The notes below the pieces were generated by a model. That model was not told the DNA's origin. It worked only from the letters and a program-made list of their open reading frames with translations, and made no database searches. From the NCBI GenBank assembly GCA_944389015.1, contig CALXKS010000007.1, positions 1-41,394 on the forward strand: a stretch of DNA of 41,394 nt, read 5' to 3'. Position numbers and translations under genes: made by a program. Each line of letters opens with the position of its first letter. Position 1 is the first letter of the stretch. Of the stretch, positions 8,434 through 14,296 are shown piece after piece. The stretch comes from an uncultured Spirochaetaceae bacterium. Its GTDB lineage: Bacteria; Spirochaetota; Spirochaetia; Sphaerochaetales; Sphaerochaetaceae.

Positions 8434-9441
8434 TCAAACACGAGGGATACCGAAATCCTCAGGGCTGAATTTTGCTGCACCAAGATCATAAAGTGTCCAG
8501 CTGAATACGCTTTCAAGGTTATCGACTATTGCTCTTGCCTCATCGCCATAAGCGCCTGACAGTGTGAAATAGTTGTTCTCGCCATACTCTTTGAGAGTAT
8601 CGCTGGCCATCGCCTTCTCAAATGCATCGATGATGATTGCCTTCCTGTCATCCGGGACATCAGACTTGATTGCGAATCCGATGCACTGCTCAAGAGGAAG
8701 ATACTTTGTCATATCAGGATATGAGTCAAAAGCCGATGGAATCGTCTGTCCTTCAAACTCATATGCTTCCGGGATAAGCACTGCAAGCGGCCTGAGCAAT
8801 CCACCCTTGATAAGCTCTGCCTGTTCCTGCACAGAAGTTATAACAAGAGAAACCTCACCTGTCATTGCAGCGTTCTGGGCTGATGCTGATCCGTCATAAG
8901 GGATGAAATTTACCTGGATTCCTGCGCCATTCATGAATCCAAGCAGATTGAGATGGTGAAGAGATCCTACTGTGCTTGCGCCAGCTTTGATTGCATTTGG
9001 ATTGGCTTTTGCATATTCAACAAGCTCTTCAACAGTCTGGAACGGGGCATCAGGAGTTACGGAAATGATATCCGGAGAACCACCGATGATAAAGAAATCA
9101 AAGACATTCATCCTCTTATCGAAGCCACCCATTACAGCTGAAGCTACGCAGGACTCTGAAACTCCTATGATTGTATATCCATCAGATGCCTGGTCATAAG
9201 CCTGATAAAGACCGATTGATCCACCTGCACCACCTGTAACATTGTTGACATTAATGTTAACCCCCAGGATATTTCCCATCTCGGCAGCTATAACACGGTT
9301 AGCAACATCAGTTCCGCCACCAGCTCCGAATACACAGATGTCAGTAATATCACGGCTGGGATAAACCTCACCGCTGCCACTGGCAAAAAGTGCAGAGACA
9401 AAGACAATAGAAATAATAAGAATACTCAATGCCTTTTTCAT
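8434..9441 (-). CDS. tctC: TTT periplasmic substrate-binding protein TctC (system 1)
   Basis: This 335-residue protein starts with a Sec signal peptide: a KK start, the hydrophobic stretch ALSILIISIVFVSALFA and a probable cut after FAS or nearby. There is no lipobox cysteine. The mature part begins with the family-typical ICVFGAGGGTDVANRV loop, and NNVTGGAGGSIGLY follows. It has the two-lobed Bug/TctC fold that captures a carboxylate in the periplasm and hands it to TctA/TctB. It heads the transporter-kinase-BKACE operon, directly behind a consensus promoter and the GntR-type operator at 9463-9480. The ligand cannot be read from sequence; the genes around it point to a polyhydroxy acid. Confidence 0.92.
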   Translation of the reverse strand: MKKALSILIISIVFVSALFASGSGEVYPSRDITDICVFGAGGGTDVANRVIAAEMGNILGVNINVNNVTGGAGGSIGLYQAYDQASDGYTIIGVSESCVASAVMGGFDKRMNVFDFFIIGGSPDIISVTPDAPFQTVEELVEYAKANPNAIKAGASTVGSLHHLNLLGFMNGAGIQVNFIPYDGSASAQNAAMTGEVSLVITSVQEQAELIKGGLLRPLAVLIPEAYEFEGQTIPSAFDSYPDMTKYLPLEQCIGFAIKSDVPDDRKAIIIDAFEKAMASDTLKEYGENNYFTLSGAYGDEARAIVDNLESVFSWTLYDLGAAKFSPEDFGIPRV

Positions 9442-9462
9442 GTTCCAATCTCTCCTTTTTTA

Positions 9463-9480
9463 AATTTTGTATACAAAATT
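9463..9480. promoter_or_regulatory. Operator palindrome 2 (GntR type), before tctC
   Basis: AATTTTGTATACAAAATT is a perfect 18-base palindrome that abuts the -10 box of the tctC promoter, over the expected transcription start. That is an ideal place for repression. It is the longest of the three matching sites in this region. Confidence 0.85.
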
Positions 9481-9508
9481 ATTTTATCGCAAATAAATCA
9501 CCTGTCAA
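9481..9508 (-). promoter_or_regulatory. Sigma-70 promoter of the tctC-tctB-tctA-kinase-BKACE operon
   Basis: On the minus strand TTGACA (9508-9503) and TAAAAT (9486-9481) are 16 bases apart, directly followed by operator 2. The tctC start is 40 bases further on, with AAGGAGAG as ribosome-binding site. Confidence 0.8.
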
Positions 9509-9563
9509 ATGAATTAATCAACGATATTCTGTATTCAATCCTCTCTCCTCGATTTAACAACCA

Positions 9564-10529
9564 TCAGTTAACGACGTTCTCCGGATGCCCTGCAAGGAAT
9601 GCCTTGAGATTATTCACGGCAATATCCATCAAGCGCTGCCGGCTTTCCCTTGGCGCCCAGCTGATATGCGGTGTTATGAAACAGTTCTTTGCATTTAGCA
9701 AAGGATTGTTTTCCGCAATAGGTTCGGATGATACAACATCAAGCCCCGCAGCATAGACTTTACCGCTATTGAGCGCATCTGCCAGATCATTTTCATTGAT
9801 GAGAGGTCCCCGGGAATTATTCAGTATGATCACCCCATCTTTCATCTTTGAAATTGAATCCTTGTTTATCATTCCTGCATTATCCTTGAACAAAGGACAG
9901 TGCAGAGCGATGACATCTGAATTGGAAAGGACTTCATCCATCTCTGCATAATGCATATGTTCATCTTCAAGGGAAGGATTTCTGTTCATATCATATGCAA
10001 GGACGTTCATGCCAAGGGCTTTTGCTATGCGGCCTGTTGCCTGTCCGATCCTGCCATACCCTATAATCCCCATCGTCTTCCCATCCAGCTCAATCAGCGG
10101 ATAATCCCAGAAGCACCAATCGGGAGAACTAGTCCATCTTCCCTGGTGGACAGCATCGCTATGATGTGCAACGTGATGGCATATCTCCAAGAGCATCGCA
10201 ATTGCGAACTGGCCCACGGCTGCTGTACCATATGTCGGTATATTGGAAACAATTATTCCTTTTTTTCTTGCATACTCAACATCTACAACATTATAGCCTG
10301 TCGCAAGGATTCCGATGAATTTCAGCGAAGGAACATTATCCAGGACATCTTTCTGGATAGGTGTTTTGTTTGTATAAACAATATCTGCATCACCTATCCT
10401 TGGAATAATATCCTTTGGCTCTGTTGTTCTATCATAAACGGTAAGATCACCAAGCGCACGGAAGCCGTCCCAGCTTAGATCTCCCGGGTTTTCTGTATAT
10501 CCATCAAGAATGACGATCTTATGTTCCAT
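9564..10529 (-). CDS. D-2-hydroxyacid dehydrogenase (glycerate/hydroxypyruvate-type)
   Basis: This 321-residue NAD(P)-dependent cytoplasmic oxidoreductase is of the D-isomer-specific 2-hydroxyacid dehydrogenase family. The dinucleotide-binding motif is GKTMGIIGYGRIGQATGRIA (about residues 146-165). The catalytic arginine is in LNNSRGPLIN, the glutamate about 29 residues later in DVVSSEPI, and the histidine in ITPHISW. The order and length are normal for hydroxypyruvate or glycerate reductases such as HprA. It is the last gene of a three-gene operon behind two TIM-barrel isomerase-like genes, 8 bases past the preceding stop. It probably oxidises a 2-hydroxy acid, or reduces a 2-keto acid, of the imported compound. 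The substrate is not determined. Confidence 0.9.
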   Translation of the reverse strand: MEHKIVILDGYTENPGDLSWDGFRALGDLTVYDRTTEPKDIIPRIGDADIVYTNKTPIQKDVLDNVPSLKFIGILATGYNVVDVEYARKKGIIVSNIPTYGTAAVGQFAIAMLLEICHHVAHHSDAVHQGRWTSSPDWCFWDYPLIELDGKTMGIIGYGRIGQATGRIAKALGMNVLAYDMNRNPSLEDEHMHYAEMDEVLSNSDVIALHCPLFKDNAGMINKDSISKMKDGVIILNNSRGPLINENDLADALNSGKVYAAGLDVVSSEPIAENNPLLNAKNCFITPHISWAPRESRQRLMDIAVNNLKAFLAGHPENVVN

Positions 10530-10537
10530 AGCTTCTC

Positions 10538-11488
10538 CTATTTGAAGAATTTATTCTCAATCTCATTCCAGAGAATCATATAATCCTTCTCTGTACTTCT
10601 AAGTGATTCTACATCAAGACTCTTTGCAATCTGGACAAATCTTTCAGTTACTTCATTATTTGCTGCAAAAGTAGATTCTATTCCTGTTCTTGTCGGTGAT
10701 GTATCAGAAACAAGGTAGTCGTCATATCCGAATTTGATAAGATAGTATACAAACTCAAGATATTCGAGAGGATGCTTGGCTGCGCAGAAATAATCCCAAT
10801 CCCATTTCCCATCATTATCGTTGATATGAATGTAATATGGGACTCCGGCGGCATGTATTATGGAAAGCTCCTCTGCAGGATTCGTGCCCCCATACATTGC
10901 ATGGCCGAAATCAAGGGTCACTCCAAGATTCTTCTTACCAGTCTCCTTAATCAGCAATACTGTCTTGGATGCATTCGAAAGAAAACATGTTCCCCTTGTC
11001 TCACTTGGCTTGAATTCTATGCAGCAAAGGATTTCCGGAAGATAATCAGCGACCTCGCTGAATGCTTCCTTAAGCCAGGTCCAGTTCTGCTCATAATCAG
11101 CTTCAAATGCAAATTCATACCCATCACCCAGTGGGCAGACCTGGATTTTATTTACCCCAAGAGCTTTTGCGAACGCTTTCCCTTCTTTCATGAAGCTGAT
11201 CGCCTTCTCCCTTATCTTCTTATTGGAAGAAGTAATACCTCCCATCTTGAATTCCGGCTCTGCTTTGATATTGACATTCACAGCAGAAATACCAAGATTG
11301 TATTTCTTCATCAGAGCAAGGGTTTCCGCGACATTGTTTGCCTCATATGGATAGACAACTTCAACCGCCGACATTCCCTTTATCCTGCTTGCCATCTCAA
11401 ACTTCTCAGCAAGTGTCTTTGGTTCATTATAATCATGGAAGCGATCCTTCGAGCTTCCAAGAAACGATGTAATAACTGAATATTTCAT
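10538..11488 (-). CDS. Sugar isomerase/epimerase-like TIM-barrel protein (AP-endonuclease-2 superfamily), copy 1
   Basis: This 316-residue xylose-isomerase-like TIM barrel is a metal-dependent fold that rearranges keto sugars or sugar acids. Likely metal ligands are the glutamate in CCIEFKPSE, the aspartate and histidine in VTLDFGHAM, and the HINDND segment. A 40-residue C-terminal tail (LRSTEKDYMILWNEIEN) extends beyond the barrel. The start overlaps the preceding isomerase gene by 4 bases, showing translational coupling. Relatives act as isomerases, epimerases or, in some acid-sugar pathways, decarboxylases, so this protein may supply the missing carbon-removing step. It is unlike its neighbour at 11485-12327 in detail, so the two are probably successive enzymes rather than a recent duplication. 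Confidence 0.8.
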   Translation of the reverse strand: MKYSVITSFLGSSKDRFHDYNEPKTLAEKFEMASRIKGMSAVEVVYPYEANNVAETLALMKKYNLGISAVNVNIKAEPEFKMGGITSSNKKIREKAISFMKEGKAFAKALGVNKIQVCPLGDGYEFAFEADYEQNWTWLKEAFSEVADYLPEILCCIEFKPSETRGTCFLSNASKTVLLIKETGKKNLGVTLDFGHAMYGGTNPAEELSIIHAAGVPYYIHINDNDGKWDWDYFCAAKHPLEYLEFVYYLIKFGYDDYLVSDTSPTRTGIESTFAANNEVTERFVQIAKSLDVESLRSTEKDYMILWNEIENKFFK

Positions 11489-12327
11489 TCTATCTCCTCC
11501 TGTTGTTCAGCAACCAGCGCATCAATATATTTCCGGCCTCTTATGTACCCATCGATGATCTCATTCCTCTCTCCATCTATTGCAAGTTCAAGATCAATGC
11601 TTCTTTCATATCCGCTTTCTCTAAGCGCAGAAAGAATATTCCTGAAATCAAGCAGTCCTTCTCCCGGGATAACCGAACATCCGCAATCTTTTATATGCGT
11701 TCCGAAAATATGGCCATTCAATTTAGATGGAACCATCTCGATGATTTCATGTGAATTGAAGAGATGGCCTGTATCAAAATTCAATCCAATGCTTTTAAGG
11801 CCTATTCCGTCTATCAGATTAAGCAGAGCATCAGTATTACCAACAAGGGATCCAGGAAGGACCTCAAGAGCAATACGGAATCCGGATTCTTTTGCAATCA
11901 GAGCGAATTCAGAGAACTTTCTTAAAAGGGCATCCCATCTGCGGCTGAAATCAAAATCATGGTTTTCAATCCTGAATGGGCCAACAGGGATTGTGACTGT
12001 ATCAATATCAGAGAAGACAGACACTATCCTGCAGACAGAATGGAACTGATCGAAGCCATAATCAGAAAACAGCACACTATCATTTTCAGTGGAATGAATA
12101 AGGAAATGAGCCACAAACTGCGATGCAGCAAGACCATTATCGACCGCGGCAGATGCTACCAGCTTTGCATTCTTTCTCCAGTCATCAATAGCTTCTTCAA
12201 AGTATATTTCAGGCTGAAATGCAGAAAACCCCATTCCCTTAAGCAGAGAAATACCAGAAATATAATCGGAAACCGTGAATTCCTTTGAATAAATCGAAAA
12301 GAAAAAGGCTGGCGAAACTCCTATCAT
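11485..12327 (-). CDS. Sugar isomerase/epimerase-like TIM-barrel protein, copy 2
   Basis: This 280-residue protein of the xylose-isomerase-like TIM-barrel superfamily (IolE, hydroxypyruvate isomerase and tagatose epimerase relatives) has likely metal ligands in ALEVLPGS (Glu), LNFDTGHLF (Asp and His), GTHIKDCG (His) and DLELAIDG (Glu). It is the first gene of the isomerase-isomerase-dehydrogenase operon. A strong promoter and the third operator copy lie directly upstream, and AGGAAGGAC serves as ribosome-binding site. OtnI-type isomerases that work with DUF1537 kinases belong to this superfamily, so conversion of a 2-oxo to a 3-oxo acid sugar is a fair guess. The exact reaction cannot be told from sequence. 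Confidence 0.82.
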   Translation of the reverse strand: MIGVSPAFFFSIYSKEFTVSDYISGISLLKGMGFSAFQPEIYFEEAIDDWRKNAKLVASAAVDNGLAASQFVAHFLIHSTENDSVLFSDYGFDQFHSVCRIVSVFSDIDTVTIPVGPFRIENHDFDFSRRWDALLRKFSEFALIAKESGFRIALEVLPGSLVGNTDALLNLIDGIGLKSIGLNFDTGHLFNSHEIIEMVPSKLNGHIFGTHIKDCGCSVIPGEGLLDFRNILSALRESGYERSIDLELAIDGERNEIIDGYIRGRKYIDALVAEQQEEIE

Positions 12328-12343
12328 AAGTCCTTCCTAAAAA

Positions 12344-12359
12344 ATTTTGTATTCAAAAT
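12344..12359. promoter_or_regulatory. Operator palindrome 3 (GntR type, one change), before isomerase operon
   Basis: ATTTTGTATTCAAAAT differs from the other two operators by a single base (A to T at 12353). It lies about 9 bases behind the -10 box, on the early transcribed region, so binding should block transcription. Confidence 0.8.
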
Positions 12360-12367
12360 CTAGTTTC

Positions 12368-12395
12368 AGTATATTTTGATATTCTCTGTTGTCAA
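12368..12395 (-). promoter_or_regulatory. Sigma-70 promoter of the isomerase-dehydrogenase operon
   Basis: TTGACA (12395-12390) and TATACT (12373-12368) are 16 bases apart on the minus strand. The -35 box overlaps the U-tract of the gdhA terminator, so the units are packed with no spare sequence. Confidence 0.85.
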
Positions 12396-12428
12396 GAAAA
12401 ACTTCAGACCTTTTAGAAAAGTCTGAAG
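12392..12428 (-). terminator. gdhA terminator
   Basis: CTTCAGAC and GTCTGAAG pair (12428-12421 with 12409-12402), with an A/T-rich pairing extension in the loop. TTTTTCTTG follows on the minus strand. It lies 63 bases past the gdhA stop. Confidence 0.85.
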
Positions 12429-12490
12429 CATTAAAAAACTCAATAGTTATTAACTGTTCAGCTTAAGACAGACTGCAGAAAATTACAGAA

Positions 12491-13828
12491 TCAGTACCCA
12501 AGCTGGCACATAGCATCAGCCACTTTGCGGAAGCCTGCTATATTCGCACCCTTAGCATAATCAATATAACCATCATCGGTCTTTCCGTATTTAACGCACT
12601 CTTCATGAATGGATCCCATTATTGCACGCAGACGCTCATCTACTTCAGAAGCGCTCCAGTGCAGATGCATTGCATTCTGGCTCATCTCAAGGCCCGATAC
12701 AGCAACACCGCCAGCATTTGCCGCTTTTCCCGGTGCGAATGCAATCTTATTTGCCTTGAGAAGCTCTGCTGCTTCAAGTGTGCATCCCATGTTGGATGTC
12801 TCTATGACAGCCTTTACTCCATTGCTGACCAGAGCTTTCGCATCATCTGCTGTCAGTTCATTCTGTATTGCGCAGGGGAATGCGAGATCGACAGGGACTT
12901 CCCATGGCTTCTTCCCTTCCACGAACTGTGCCTTGAAACGCTGGGCATATGGTTTTACAACATCATTGTTGCTTGCTCTGAGAGAAAGCATGTATGCCCA
13001 CTTCTCCGGAGTATTCACCCCATCCTCATCATAGATATATCCATCCGGCCCTGATATGGTGACGACCTTCGCCCCTAGCTGGGATGCCTTCATTACAGCC
13101 CCCCATGCAACATTCCCGAATCCAGAGACCGCAATGCGCTTCCCCTTCAGCTCTGTCCCCATGTCATGCATCATATTGTCAGCAAAATACATCGTACCGA
13201 AACCAGTAGCCTCAGGCCTGACAAGAGAACCTCCCCATCCATAGCCTTTTCCAGTGAGGACTCCTGTATTCTCCCCGACTATCCTCTTATATTGTCCATA
13301 GAGATATCCTATCTCACGGCCTCCCACTCCGACATCCCCTGCAGGGACATCTGTATCAGGGCCAATATACTTATACAGCTCAGTCATGAATGACCGGCAG
13401 AATCTCAGTATCTCGGCATCAGATCTTCCCTTTGGAGAGAAGTCCGAACCACCCTTTCCTCCTCCCATCGGAAGCGTTGTGAGAGCATTCTTGAACACCT
13501 GCTCGAATGCCAGGAACTTCATTGTCCCTTCAGTTACCGAGGCATGGAACCTGAGTCCTCCCTTATAAGGACCAAGGGCATTGCTGAACTGCACCCTGTA
13601 ACCTCTGTTTACATGGATATTGCCGTCATCATCCTCCCACTCCACTTTGAATGAGATGACACGATCAGGCTCTGTAATACGCTCAAGAATCCTGTTCTTT
13701 ATATACATCGGATTGTCATTGACGGTATCGATAACAGATGCTGTCACTTCCCTTACTGCCTGAATGAACTCAGGTTCTGATGGATTTCTCCGCTCAAGGT
13801 CTGCCATAAAATCATCAAGCCTGTACAT
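12491..13828 (-). CDS. gdhA: NADP-type glutamate dehydrogenase
   Basis: This 445-residue protein is the usual size of hexameric glutamate dehydrogenases. It makes glutamate from 2-oxoglutarate and ammonia with NAD(P)H in the cytoplasm. The glutamate-binding part has PYKGGLRFHASV and the active-site lysine in LPMGGGKGGSDFSPKGRSD (about residue 124), then TDVPAGDVGVGGREIGYLYG. The Rossmann domain follows with IAVSGFGNVAWGA. Length and motif spelling favour the NADP-dependent biosynthetic class, but coenzyme preference is not proven by sequence. It is a single-gene unit with its own promoter (13846-13873), an AT-rich upstream region and a strong terminator. It has no obvious link to the neighbouring sugar-acid regulon. 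Confidence 0.95.
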   Translation of the reverse strand: MYRLDDFMADLERRNPSEPEFIQAVREVTASVIDTVNDNPMYIKNRILERITEPDRVISFKVEWEDDDGNIHVNRGYRVQFSNALGPYKGGLRFHASVTEGTMKFLAFEQVFKNALTTLPMGGGKGGSDFSPKGRSDAEILRFCRSFMTELYKYIGPDTDVPAGDVGVGGREIGYLYGQYKRIVGENTGVLTGKGYGWGGSLVRPEATGFGTMYFADNMMHDMGTELKGKRIAVSGFGNVAWGAVMKASQLGAKVVTISGPDGYIYDEDGVNTPEKWAYMLSLRASNNDVVKPYAQRFKAQFVEGKKPWEVPVDLAFPCAIQNELTADDAKALVSNGVKAVIETSNMGCTLEAAELLKANKIAFAPGKAANAGGVAVSGLEMSQNAMHLHWSASEVDERLRAIMGSIHEECVKYGKTDDGYIDYAKGANIAGFRKVADAMCQLGY

Positions 13829-13845
13829 ATCATCCTCCGATTTCA

Positions 13846-13873
13846 GAGTAAATCCATAAATTCAATGAGTCAA
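13846..13873 (-). promoter_or_regulatory. Sigma-70 promoter of gdhA
   Basis: TTGACT (13873-13868) and TACTCT (13851-13846) are 16 bases apart on the minus strand. CGGAGGATGAT then precedes the ATG at 13828. Confidence 0.65.
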
Positions 13874-14112
13874 ATGAATTTTTCAGGCAATATTTTGATA
13901 TAAACATAAAATTATTATCTAAGATATTAAAATATCCATCAAATTTGGATATGATTCTGAATTATTGATGATATTAATAATATTCAATTATTAAATTTTG
14001 GTTTTAAGTAATTTTAGATAACATAATTTAGTTATAAATCGATATTCTAGATATGAATCATGTGGTTATCATGAAAGTGGAACCGAAATAATCATTGACA
14101 TATAATAGATAC
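13874..14112. other. AT-rich intergenic region between divergent gdhA and 14113 operons
   Basis: This gap is strikingly AT-rich and codes for nothing I can support. It holds the inverted repeat ATATCCA-N7-TGGATAT (13932-13952) about 100 bases upstream of gdhA, a possible regulator site. It also holds TATAAT at 14101-14106, the presumed -10 box of the rightward operon. Confidence 0.5.
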
Positions 14113-14295
14113 ATGAACAGTACAGCCAGAATAATCTTCAGGGTTTCATTCCTATTGCTTGCGCTTGATCTTGCGATCCTTGCAATCTCTCCTATCGTGT
14201 CTCCTGTATCGGATGGATATCTTGCGGCATTCGGATGGATAGCGCTCATACTGATCATAGTATCAGCGATCAGCTGGGTGATAGGGAGGAAGTAG
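14113..14295 (+). CDS. Small two-helix membrane protein, unknown function
   Basis: This is a 60-residue protein with two hydrophobic helices (about residues 6-27 and 35-55) joined by a short SPVSDGY turn and a basic end (GRK). No family is recognised. I choose the ATG at 14113 over a TTG at 14095, which would include TATAAT in the coding region. There is no ribosome-binding site before 14113, and TATAAT ends exactly 6 bases upstream, so the mRNA is probably leaderless. The stop codon is 1 base before the TTG start of the receiver/PEP-synthase-like gene, whose ribosome-binding site lies in this gene's last codons. The two are therefore coupled, and this may be a membrane partner of that protein. 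Confidence 0.6.
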   Translation: MNSTARIIFRVSFLLLALDLAILAISPIVSPVSDGYLAAFGWIALILIIVSAISWVIGRK

Positions 14296-14296
14296 A

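Noticed and set aside
14095-14112. TTG start of the small membrane protein at 14095, and TTGACA there as a -35 box
   Set aside because: The TTG has no ribosome-binding site and the frame runs through TATAAT. A -10 at proper spacing from TTGACA is not present.
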